Shown here piece after piece: positions 1-5,424 of a stretch of DNA of 5,424 nucleotides. A model generated the notes under the pieces. It was not told where the DNA came from. It did no database searches and worked only from the letters and a program-made list of their open reading frames with translations. Source of the stretch: Methanospirillum sp. (lineage in GTDB: Archaea > Halobacteriota > Methanomicrobia > Methanomicrobiales > Methanospirillaceae); assembly GCA_028679485.1 (NCBI GenBank), contig JAJRBL010000139.1:1-5424 (forward strand), written 5' to 3'. How positions within the stretch are numbered: the first letter of the stretch is position 1; each line of letters opens with the position of its first letter. The position numbers and the translations under genes were made by a program.

Positions 1-30
1 AATAGTTGTATTCACGCCCAACCTTATCAC

Positions 31-444
31 ATGCAGATTCGGCTCTATAAGGAAGTCTCCTTTGATGCCAGTCACCGGCTCCTGCATTACCGGGGAAAGT
101 GTCATAATCTCCACGGTCATCGCTGGAAGGTTGAGGTATGGCTGAAAGGTTACACCGACAAGGAGACAAATATTCTGGTGGACTATAACGAAATCCGTGA
201 GGTCGTGGATTATTACGACCATGAGATCATCCTGAACAACGCCGATCCGATGGTCCCGCGGATCCGCGAATTTCATGAGGTGATCACCACGCCGGGAGAT
301 CCGACAAGTGAACTCCTTGCCCACCTCATCAGGAAAGAAATTGAAGACCGGTACAGGGATACCGGAAGAGAGATCGTCGTGGACTGCATCAGGGTATGGG
401 AATCTCCCACCGGTTATGCAGAATTGAGACATGAAGATCGTTGA
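31..444 (+). CDS. queD: 6-carboxy-5,6,7,8-tetrahydropterin synthase (QueD, PTPS family)
   Basis: QueD converts 7,8-dihydroneopterin triphosphate to 6-carboxytetrahydropterin in the cytosol, an early step of preQ0 synthesis. The 137-residue protein is of normal length. It shows the zinc-binding histidines H15 (in FDASHRL), H28 and H30, and the catalytic cysteine C24 in C-x3-HGH, which is the signature of the QueD class rather than of PTPS-III, where Glu replaces Cys. A D63-H64 pair follows in YYDHEIILN, then PTSE at 91-94 and E124 in VWESPTGYAEL, the expected pterin-binding glutamate. ATG 31 gives the family's usual N-terminus. No Shine-Dalgarno is visible in the 30 bases upstream, and the reading frame stays open to the window edge with no other ATG, GTG or TTG, so either the mRNA is leaderless or nearly so, or a start lies outside the window. 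The last 14 bases overlap queE in another frame, which suggests translational coupling. A true pyruvoyl-tetrahydropterin synthase is less likely given the queE and queC neighbours. Confidence 0.95.
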   Translation: MQIRLYKEVSFDASHRLLHYRGKCHNLHGHRWKVEVWLKGYTDKETNILVDYNEIREVVDYYDHEIILNNADPMVPRIREFHEVITTPGDPTSELLAHLIRKEIEDRYRDTGREIVVDCIRVWESPTGYAELRHEDR

Positions 445-1039
445 GATATTTACCTCGCTGCAGGGAGAAGGCATCTCCTCAGGATACCCGACGATATTTA
501 TCAGGCTTGCCGGATGCAACCTCTCATGTTCGTACTGCGATACGCCTGCAAGCAGGATTGGCGGAGAGGAACTGTCGGTACCTGAAGTATGTGACCGGGT
601 GATCCAGGAAAAACCCGCATATATCTGTATCACCGGGGGCGAACCGCTTCTTCAGTCCGCGGAAGTCGCCCTTCTTGCAGAGCGCCTCTCTGCCGGGGGA
701 AAACGGGTAAGCATCGAGACAAACGGAACCATGCCTTTTGAAACGGTTTTACCCCATGCTTCAGTCTGCATGGATGTCAAGTGCCCCTCCTCAGGAGAAA
801 AAAGCGATCTTACCCTTCTTCACGCCCTCCGCCCGTTAGACTCGGTAAAATTTGTCGTCGGGACCGGAGAGGATCTCGCCTATGCCGAAGATATAATCCG
901 CAGGTACCCTATCCAGGCAGAGGTCTTCATATCACCGGTATATGGAACAGATTATCAGCTTGTGGCATCGTATATTCTCATACACAATCTTCCTGCCAGA
1001 ATGCAGCTTCAATTACATAAATTCATAGGAATTCCCTGA
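431..1039 (+). CDS. queE: 7-carboxy-7-deazaguanine synthase (QueE, radical SAM)
   Basis: QueE is a radical SAM enzyme that contracts the ring of 6-carboxytetrahydropterin to 7-carboxy-7-deazaguanine, using a 4Fe-4S cluster and Mg2+. The 202-residue protein begins with the family hallmark SLQGEG (9-14). The cluster ligands are C29, C33 and C36 (CxxxCxxC), followed by D37 and T38, where the threonine is the expected Mg2+ ligand. TGGEP at 68-72 and ETNG at 96-99 are the SAM-binding motifs. DVKCPSSG (115-122), KFVVG (140-144), SPVYG (168-172) and the C-terminal LQLHKFIGIP complete the pattern. The residue after the CDT triplet is Pro and the end reads FIGIP; both look like mild variants, not loss of function. 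The start at 431 lies 14 bases inside queD and has only a weak purine stretch (TTGAG) upstream, so it probably depends on ribosomes translating queD. The gene stops one base before queC. Confidence 0.95.
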   Translation: MKIVEIFTSLQGEGISSGYPTIFIRLAGCNLSCSYCDTPASRIGGEELSVPEVCDRVIQEKPAYICITGGEPLLQSAEVALLAERLSAGGKRVSIETNGTMPFETVLPHASVCMDVKCPSSGEKSDLTLLHALRPLDSVKFVVGTGEDLAYAEDIIRRYPIQAEVFISPVYGTDYQLVASYILIHNLPARMQLQLHKFIGIP

Positions 1040-1040
1040 A

Positions 1041-1703
1041 ATGAAAGCAGTATGCCTCCTTTCAGGAGGGATGGATTCATCCACCCTTGCCTACCTTGCC
1101 AGGCATGACGGATACGATATCCTCGCCCTCCATTTTACCTACGGGCAGCGGACCCAGAACAAAGAGCGGGAGTGTGCCATGCGGATAGCCCGGCGCCTCA
1201 ATGCACTGGAGTTTCTTGACGTGGACCTCTCATACCTTGTAAGGGTCGGGGGATCCAGCCTGACAGACAGGTCTCTTCCGGTTAAGTCACATGAAGAGGC
1301 TGGCGAAGGAATTCCTGAAACATACGTGCCGTTCAGGAATGCCAACCTCCTCGCGGTTGCCACCAGTTTTGCAGAGGCACGCAAGGCATCTGCCATATAC
1401 ATCGGTGTGCAGTCCTCCGATTACTCAGGGTATCCTGACTGCCGCCCTGAGTTTATCGAGGCGTTCCAGCAGGTAATCAGCCTCGGAACCAGGCCGGATT
1501 CCGGGATAATCCTAAAAACCCCGTTTGTAAAGAAGAACAAGACAGAGATTCTCAAAACCGGAATGGAACTGGGCGTTCCGTATGAGGAAACCTGGTCGTG
1601 TTACCAGGATGAGGAGGCAGCCTGCGGAACCTGCGGTTCCTGCCACTTCAGACTTGAAGCATTCAGGGAGATAGGGATGGAAGATCCGATCCGGTACCGG
1701 TGA
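1041..1703 (+). CDS. queC: 7-cyano-7-deazaguanine (preQ0) synthase QueC
   Basis: QueC is an ATP-dependent enzyme of the PP-loop (N-type ATP pyrophosphatase) superfamily that turns 7-carboxy-7-deazaguanine plus ammonia into preQ0. In archaea preQ0 is then placed at G15 of tRNA and converted to archaeosine. The 220 residues are full length. The PP-loop SGGMDSS lies at 8-14, the substrate-pocket motif YVPFRN at 95-100, and SSDYSGYPDCRPEF at 125-138. The structural zinc site is C187, C195, C198 and C201 (C-x7-C-x2-C-x2-C). ATG 1041 gives the standard MKAVCLLSGG start. An AGGA at 1027-1030, inside the end of queE, is a possible ribosome-binding site at a rather long 10-base spacing, so coupling to queE is also likely. 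Confidence 0.96.
   Translation: MKAVCLLSGGMDSSTLAYLARHDGYDILALHFTYGQRTQNKERECAMRIARRLNALEFLDVDLSYLVRVGGSSLTDRSLPVKSHEEAGEGIPETYVPFRNANLLAVATSFAEARKASAIYIGVQSSDYSGYPDCRPEFIEAFQQVISLGTRPDSGIILKTPFVKKNKTEILKTGMELGVPYEETWSCYQDEEAACGTCGSCHFRLEAFREIGMEDPIRYR
1699..1703 (+). promoter_or_regulatory. Shine-Dalgarno of the Nudix gene, overlapping the queC stop
   Basis: GGTGA matches the archaeal 16S rRNA 3' end (ATCACCTCC) and sits four bases before ATG 1708. Its last three bases are the TGA stop of queC, so ribosomes that terminate on queC stop exactly on this site. It supports the chosen Nudix start and translational coupling. Confidence 0.7.
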
Positions 1704-1707
1704 AAAC

Positions 1708-2214
1708 ATGGAGATATACCGGGGCAGACGGCTTTGGATAGAAAAGGGAGAATTTTCTCTTCCAAACGGAGAGAAAAAAGAGACCATTATTGTACATCCC
1801 GGCGATGCAGTGGTAATTCTCCCGCGTATCGATGACTCCTGCCTGCTTATCAGGCAATGGAGGACGCCGATCGGCCAATACATATACGAGGCCCCGGCCG
1901 GAACCATGGAGCCCGGAGAGTTGCCGATAGAGACGGCAAGGCGTGAACTCATCGAGGAGACGGGAATGGAGGCTGAGATCCTCATCCCCCGCGGGTATCT
2001 CTATACCACCCCGGGATTTACCGATGAACGCCTCTGGCTTTTCGAAGCCCGCAATCTTCACCCCTCGGGGGAGTATGAAAAGGATGATGATGAAGTGATA
2101 GAACCGGTAACATTCAGTGTATCAAGGATAAGGGAGATGATCATGAGTGGCGAGATCGTGGATGCAAAGACGATAGGTATCGTCTACCGGTGCATGAACG
2201 GTGATGCACCATGA
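1708..2214 (+). CDS. Nudix hydrolase, probable ADP-ribose pyrophosphatase
   Basis: This Nudix-family hydrolase most likely cleaves ADP-ribose to AMP and ribose 5-phosphate in the cytosol. The 168-residue protein contains a complete Nudix box, GX5EX7REUXEEXGU, at residues 65-87: G65, E71, R79, E80, E83, E84 and G86, with the E83/E84 pair as the Mg2+ ligands. Before the box, YEAPAGTMEPGE resembles the ELPAGxxEPGE form of ADP-ribose pyrophosphatases. P102, 16 residues after G86 and within PGFTDE (102-107), fits the downstream proline used to recognise that subfamily. The N-terminal 60 residues look like the beta-strand dimerisation part common in NudF-like enzymes. The gene follows queC by four bases and overlaps the next gene by ATGA, so it is probably co-transcribed. 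An alternative substrate, such as a dihydroneopterin triphosphate-type compound relevant to the queD step, cannot be excluded, but the downstream motif favours ADP-ribose. The family call is firm and the substrate call is moderate. Confidence 0.9.
   Translation: MEIYRGRRLWIEKGEFSLPNGEKKETIIVHPGDAVVILPRIDDSCLLIRQWRTPIGQYIYEAPAGTMEPGELPIETARRELIEETGMEAEILIPRGYLYTTPGFTDERLWLFEARNLHPSGEYEKDDDEVIEPVTFSVSRIREMIMSGEIVDAKTIGIVYRCMNGDAP
2200..2205 (+). promoter_or_regulatory. Shine-Dalgarno of the alpha/beta hydrolase gene
   Basis: GGTGAT is a six-base match to the archaeal anti-Shine-Dalgarno and sits five bases before ATG 2211, inside the last codons of the Nudix gene. It fixes the lipoprotein start at the ATGA overlap and supports coupled translation. 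Confidence 0.7.
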
Positions 2215-3125
2215 TCCAAACAGGAGTCATACTCACCCTGGTCGTGATGATCGCCCTTGTGACAAGCGCCGGTTGCACGGGTGCCACGGAGAAGGAGAAA
2301 AAACAGGATGTGGCGTCATGGAACCTCTCCCGGACCGGAGAGATCTCCTTTCAGCTTCCTCCTGCCAGGGTAACAACCGGGATCATCGAAGAGAACAGCA
2401 ACCTGACCGTTGAAAACCTGACATTCAGCAGTTTTGCCGGGGATGTGCATGCCGTACTGGTCGTCCCCCCGCACCCGTCTAGGATGTTCGTATGGGCACT
2501 TGGTGCCAACAACGCTGCTTCCGGTTATATCGAACACATGAAGTATTACCCGCCTGAGGGCGTGGGAGTCCTGATATTGGATATCAGGGGGAACGGAGGG
2601 GTTACACCCGGATACCCGATGAATATCGAACGGGATTTCTCCATGTATGCAAACGGGGAATGGCCGCAGTTTTACCTTATTACTGCCGATCTCATCCAGG
2701 CCGGAGAATATCTCCATGAACGGTACCCGGGGATCCCCGTGTGGGCCGTGGGCGAATCGAACGGCGGACGGTATGCAGCACTTGCAGCAGAAGCAGATCC
2801 CGGATTCTCCGGGTACATCGGTATATCTACCTCCGGATTTGATCGGATCGGGAACAGGTATGAGTCTCCTGCCAGGGAATTCCTCCTCAGTATCGATCCG
2901 ACGGTAAGCGTCCGGGCAATATCCCCCCGACCGGTTATCCTGTTCCATGCCCCTGACGACCCGGTTATTCCCTACCGGGACGGGCAGAACCTTTCCCTGG
3001 CAGCAGGACCTGATGCCATATTTATCCCGTTCAACGGAACCCACGGGGTTAACCGGGAAGTAGATGCGGAGATCATCAGGATCCTCCAGGAGACAAACGC
3101 AAAAACAGGTCAGGGTGAACCTTAA
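2211..3125 (+). CDS. Lipobox-bearing alpha/beta hydrolase, surface-anchored, substrate unknown
   Basis: The 304-residue protein begins with a hydrophobic segment (about 5-19) ending in the lipobox SAGC, with C22 as the predicted lipidated cysteine. A short Lys/Glu-rich linker (26-32) follows, so the mature protein should be anchored on the outer face of the membrane. The remainder has an alpha/beta hydrolase layout: strand and oxyanion region WALGANN (95-101), DIRGNG (124-129), nucleophile elbow G-E-S-N-G with S183, acid D250 in HAPDDPVIP (246-254), and H278 in NGTHG. All three catalytic residues are therefore present, consistent with an active esterase, lipase or peptidase-like enzyme. I do not recognise a specific subfamily and assign no substrate. 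The N-terminal region (about 35-90) may be a small beta-rich extension before the core. The gene overlaps the Nudix gene (ATGA) and ends with TAA; it is probably the last gene of the queD unit. No T-rich terminator is evident after it. Confidence 0.85.
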   Translation: MIQTGVILTLVVMIALVTSAGCTGATEKEKKQDVASWNLSRTGEISFQLPPARVTTGIIEENSNLTVENLTFSSFAGDVHAVLVVPPHPSRMFVWALGANNAASGYIEHMKYYPPEGVGVLILDIRGNGGVTPGYPMNIERDFSMYANGEWPQFYLITADLIQAGEYLHERYPGIPVWAVGESNGGRYAALAAEADPGFSGYIGISTSGFDRIGNRYESPAREFLLSIDPTVSVRAISPRPVILFHAPDDPVIPYRDGQNLSLAAGPDAIFIPFNGTHGVNREVDAEIIRILQETNAKTGQGEP

Positions 3126-3142
3126 GACCGACCCCTGACAAT

Positions 3143-3172
3143 GTATACTAGCTTATAGTGTAGGATTGTTTC
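3143..3172 (+). promoter_or_regulatory. Putative promoter, inverted repeat and ribosome-binding site of prf1-argS
   Basis: This is most of the 47-base gap between the hydrolase and prf1. GTATACTA (3143-3150) resembles an archaeal TATA box and would place transcription start about 25 bases downstream, near 3170, giving a leaderless or very short-leader mRNA. It is also the left arm of an imperfect inverted repeat, TATACTA (3144-3150), a five-base spacer, and TAGTGTA (3156-3162), six of seven positions complementary and the seventh a possible G-U pair. AGGA at 3162-3165 is a possible Shine-Dalgarno seven bases before ATG 3173; it could be used only if transcription starts further upstream. No clear BRE purine stretch precedes the TATA-like element (the bases read CTGACAAT). 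The TATA and ribosome-site readings partly compete, so this is a tentative call. Confidence 0.35.
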
Positions 3173-4444
3173 ATGAGCGAAGCGGTTGAACTGGACGATG
3201 CACGACGGAAGTATGAATTTAAGAAGATGCTTGAGCGTCTGGAGGCAAAAGAGGGGAGCGGGACTGAGTTAATATCCCTGTACATCCCTCCGGACAAGCA
3301 GATCTATGATGTTACCGCCCAACTTAGGGATGAGTTCGGCCAGTGTGCAAACATCAAGTCCAAGCAGACGCGGACAAATGTCCAGAGTGCCATCTCCAGC
3401 ATTCTCTCCCGGCTCAAGTATTACCAGAGGCCACCGGAGAATGGTATGGCGATATTCTGTGGAACCGTGAATAAACACGGAGATCGCCAGGATCTTGAAT
3501 GTGATGTTGTCAACCCTCCAGAACCGCTTAACCTGTACCTGTACCGATGCAGTTCAAAATTTGAACTGGTTCCACTCAGGGAGATGCTTGAGGAGAAGTA
3601 TGTCTATGGACTCCTGGTAATCGACAGGCGTGAGGCATATTGGGGATTTCTGCGGGGAAACAGGATTGATCCGATAGGGGGAACCACCTCGACAGTCCCG
3701 GGAAAACAGCGCAAAGGTGGTCAGTCAAGCATCCGTTTTGAGCGGCTCCGTCTTATCGCCATAAACGAGTTCTATAAAAAAGTCGGCGAGCGATCCAGCG
3801 AGATTTTCCTGAGTGAAAAAGACTTTTTCGAACGGTTCAAGGGACTCCTGATCGGCGGTCCTTCCCCGACGAAAGAAGAGTTTGAGGAAGGGAATTTCCT
3901 GCACCACGAGGTCCAGAAACGCATCATCGGGCTCTTTGACGTGGCATATACCAATGAGAGCGGCCTTCCCGAACTCGTCGATGCTGCCGAGGATGCACTT
4001 AAAGGCCAGGAAGTAATTGAAGAGAAACACCTGATGGACAAATTCTTCAAGGAATTGGTTAAGGACAATGCCTTGGCTTCATATGGAGAACAGTCTGTCA
4101 GGGCAAATCTCGATATCGGAGCGGTCGATACGCTGCTTTTATCAGACAAACTGAGGAAGAGCCGCCTTGCCATAAAGTGCGAGGCCTGCGGATTCACGGA
4201 GCAGAAAACCGTCCAGATCCAGGCTGGTGAAGATGCAGATGACATTGAACTGGGATCCTGCCCGAAATGTACTGCCCCTCTTGTCCTCGCAGAATCGGCG
4301 GATATCGTGGATGAACTGACCTACCTCGCTGACCAGTCCAACAGTAAAGTCGCAATCATCTCGGATGATTTTGAAGAAGGATCCCAGTTATTTACCGCTT
4401 TCGGCGGAATCGCCGCAATACTCAGATACAGGACAGGATACTGA
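3173..4444 (+). CDS. prf1: Archaeal peptide chain release factor 1 (aRF1)
   Basis: aRF1 reads all three stop codons in the ribosomal A site and triggers peptidyl-tRNA hydrolysis; in archaea it works with aEF1A and ABCE1. The 423-residue protein has the three eRF1-type domains. The N domain (about 1-135) carries NIKS at 60-63 and the second decoding motif Y124-x-C126-x3-F130. The middle domain (about 136-272) carries the catalytic GGQ at 182-184 in a basic loop (KQRKGGQSS). The C domain (about 273-423) includes the zinc mini-domain typical of archaeal aRF1, with C336, C339, C363 and C366 (CEAC and CPKC). These motifs distinguish it from the related Pelota, which lacks NIKS and GGQ. The gene ends in TGA, one of its own product's signals, and the final A is also the first base of the argS ATG. 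The gap in front holds a candidate promoter, so prf1 and argS probably form a separate unit from the queD cluster. Confidence 0.97.
   Translation: MSEAVELDDARRKYEFKKMLERLEAKEGSGTELISLYIPPDKQIYDVTAQLRDEFGQCANIKSKQTRTNVQSAISSILSRLKYYQRPPENGMAIFCGTVNKHGDRQDLECDVVNPPEPLNLYLYRCSSKFELVPLREMLEEKYVYGLLVIDRREAYWGFLRGNRIDPIGGTTSTVPGKQRKGGQSSIRFERLRLIAINEFYKKVGERSSEIFLSEKDFFERFKGLLIGGPSPTKEEFEEGNFLHHEVQKRIIGLFDVAYTNESGLPELVDAAEDALKGQEVIEEKHLMDKFFKELVKDNALASYGEQSVRANLDIGAVDTLLLSDKLRKSRLAIKCEACGFTEQKTVQIQAGEDADDIELGSCPKCTAPLVLAESADIVDELTYLADQSNSKVAIISDDFEEGSQLFTAFGGIAAILRYRTGY
4435..4438 (+). promoter_or_regulatory. Possible Shine-Dalgarno of argS within the end of prf1
   Basis: AGGA lies five bases before ATG 4444, inside the last codons of prf1. 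It is short, but its spacing is good, and it supports the start at the TGATG overlap over the next in-frame ATG, at 4510. That later start would remove part of the ArgRS N-terminal domain. Confidence 0.5.
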
Positions 4445-5424
4445 TGTACCTCCCGACATGTGAAAAAATTTCAACAATTCTTCGTGAACAGACCGGAAAA
4501 GAGGATGCAATGCTCGCGGACGGCGGTGATCACGCAGATATCGCCTCAACCATAGCCTTTGTCCTTGCCAAGGAGAGGAAAAAATCCCCGGTAATACTGG
4601 CAGAGGAGATCGCCGGCTCGATCAGGGAACGGGTACGGGATGAAACCGGGGCTGACACCTTTGCAACCGGCCCGTATATCAACTTTATCTTTAGTGGGAC
4701 TTACTGTGGGGATGTACTCAAAGAAGCGGTCAGGGACGGGTATGGAAAGGCAGATCCGAAGACCGGGCAGGTCGTACTGGAACATACCTCCGCGAATCCG
4801 AACGGGCCGCTCCATGTCGGACATATCAGGAATACCATCATCGGCGATACCCTCGCACGTTGTTTCCGCAAGGCCGGGTACCAACTCGAGGTGGAGTATT
4901 ACGTAAACGACATGGGTAGGCAGATAGCGATCGTTGCCTGGGGTATCACCTCCCAGGGAGCAGACATCATGGCAGAAGGAAAGGGAGATCACCTTATCGC
5001 CGATGTCTATATCAAGGCCAACCGTTTCCTCGATGCAGATCCTTCCCTGAACGATGAGATTGACCACCTCATGCAGCAGGTCGAATCAGGAGATCCCGAC
5101 ACGATACGCCAGTTCAAGGTTCCGGTACGCCGGTGTCTTGACGGCTTTAAGGAGACACTGGCAGCGATGAACGTGAAACATGACCGGTTCGTTCATGAGA
5201 GCGACTTCGTCCGCAACAGTGATACCTCGAAGATCCTCTCCAGGATCTCCCATCTCCCTGAGGCCTGCATCGAGGAGACCCTCTCGCTCGATCTCTCCAG
5301 GTACGGATTCGAGAAGAAATACATTCTGAGGCGATCTGACGGAACAAGCGTGTATGCGGCCCGGGATATCGCCTTTCATATCTGGAAGGGGCATAACTTC
5401 GACCGGATAATCGATATCCTCGGG
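4444..5424 (+). CDS. argS: Arginyl-tRNA synthetase, N-terminal part (cut by window end)
   Basis: ArgRS, a class I synthetase, charges tRNA-Arg with arginine. The frame runs without a stop from ATG 4444 to the window end, giving 327 codons; the family is usually about 550-600 residues, so roughly the first 60 percent is present. Residues 1 to about 100 fit the ArgRS N-terminal tRNA-binding domain, including FATGPYINF (73-81). The catalytic core begins with LEHTSANPNGPLHVGHIRN, where HVGH (124-127) is the HIGH signature in the ANPNGPLHVGH form characteristic of ArgRS. YYVNDMGRQ follows shortly after, and SDGTSVYAARD (298-308) matches the conserved SDGT...RD segment. The KMSK loop and the anticodon-binding DALR domain lie beyond the window. 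The start overlaps the prf1 stop by one base (TGATG), with AGGA at 4435-4438 five bases before the ATG as the likely ribosome-binding site. It is incomplete because of the window edge, not broken. Confidence 0.95.
   Translation, partial: MYLPTCEKISTILREQTGKEDAMLADGGDHADIASTIAFVLAKERKKSPVILAEEIAGSIRERVRDETGADTFATGPYINFIFSGTYCGDVLKEAVRDGYGKADPKTGQVVLEHTSANPNGPLHVGHIRNTIIGDTLARCFRKAGYQLEVEYYVNDMGRQIAIVAWGITSQGADIMAEGKGDHLIADVYIKANRFLDADPSLNDEIDHLMQQVESGDPDTIRQFKVPVRRCLDGFKETLAAMNVKHDRFVHESDFVRNSDTSKILSRISHLPEACIEETLSLDLSRYGFEKKYILRRSDGTSVYAARDIAFHIWKGHNFDRIIDILG

Noticed and set aside
1512..2061. Two overlapping minus-strand open frames across the queC-Nudix junction
   Set aside because: Both lie opposite confidently assigned enzymes, and their predicted proteins show no recognisable motifs.
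2201..2413. Small + strand open frame (70 codons) overlapping the lipoprotein start in another frame
   Set aside because: The overlapping frame encodes a clear signal peptide and lipobox with a good Shine-Dalgarno. The alternative product is a basic, low-complexity shadow.
2316..3044. Long minus-strand open frame (242 codons) antisense to the lipoprotein hydrolase gene
   Set aside because: It lies wholly opposite a gene with signal peptide and catalytic triad, its translation has no recognisable domain, and no ribosome-binding site or promoter is evident. Such frames arise from the codon bias of the real gene.
3126..3172. Possible transcription terminator after the lipoprotein gene
   Set aside because: No run of T residues or GC-rich hairpin followed by T is seen; the short TTGTTT stretch just before prf1 is too weak and lies in the leader or start region.
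3725..4245. Minus-strand open frames opposite the middle and C-terminal part of prf1
   Set aside because: They lie opposite the aRF1 middle and C domains, including the first zinc-cysteine pair (C336, C339). The translations are Ser/Phe/Leu-rich without a domain and have no start signals.
4546..5067. Minus-strand open frame (173 codons) antisense to argS
   Set aside because: The + strand reads as ArgRS with the HIGH motif throughout this stretch. The antisense translation shows no family motif and is best explained as a shadow.
4444..5424. Apparent lack of the KMSK motif in the arginyl-tRNA synthetase
   Set aside because: The gene is cut by the window end at codon 327 and the KMSK loop normally lies further on, so no loss can be inferred.
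1..5424. Possible defence system, mobile island or other undescribed system
   Set aside because: Every gene is on one strand with similar composition, the assigned functions are core metabolism and translation, and there are no integrases, transposases, repeats or CRISPR units.

Overview
The window reads as ordinary chromosomal DNA of a euryarchaeon, most likely a methanogen of the Methanomicrobiales type. The evidence for an archaeon is direct: an archaeal/eukaryotic-type class I release factor (NIKS, YxCxxxF and GGQ motifs) carrying the archaeal C2C2 zinc mini-domain, archaeal-style GGTGA Shine-Dalgarno sites, and preQ0-synthesis genes that in archaea feed archaeosine. The assignment to Methanomicrobiales is an impression from protein style, base composition and codon use, and was not tested by search.

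All genes lie on the + strand and coding density is very high. Region 1 (31-3125) is a compact five-gene run: queD, queE, queC, a Nudix hydrolase with ADP-ribose pyrophosphatase features, and a lipobox-bearing alpha/beta hydrolase. Each junction overlaps or has only 1 to 4 bases between genes, so the run looks like one transcription unit with coupled translation. QueD, QueE and QueC catalyse three consecutive steps to 7-cyano-7-deazaguanine (preQ0): 6-carboxytetrahydropterin, then 7-carboxy-7-deazaguanine, then preQ0. Neither the GTP cyclohydrolase that starts the route nor the transglycosylase that inserts preQ0 into tRNA is in the window. The roles of the last two genes are not obviously linked to preQ0.

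Region 2 (3126-3172) is the only sizeable non-coding gap. It holds a TATA-like element inside an imperfect inverted repeat and a short ribosome-binding site, so it is the likely promoter of the next unit.

Region 3 (3173-5424) is a translation pair: the release factor gene prf1, whose TGA stop shares one base with the ATG of argS (arginyl-tRNA synthetase). argS is cut by the window end after 327 codons, before the KMSK loop.

I found no tRNA, rRNA, CRISPR, mobile element, attachment site or clear terminator, and no evidence of a new biological system. The points most worth a second look are the Nudix and lipoprotein genes attached to the preQ0 operon, the dyad in front of prf1, and the prf1-argS stop/start overlap.
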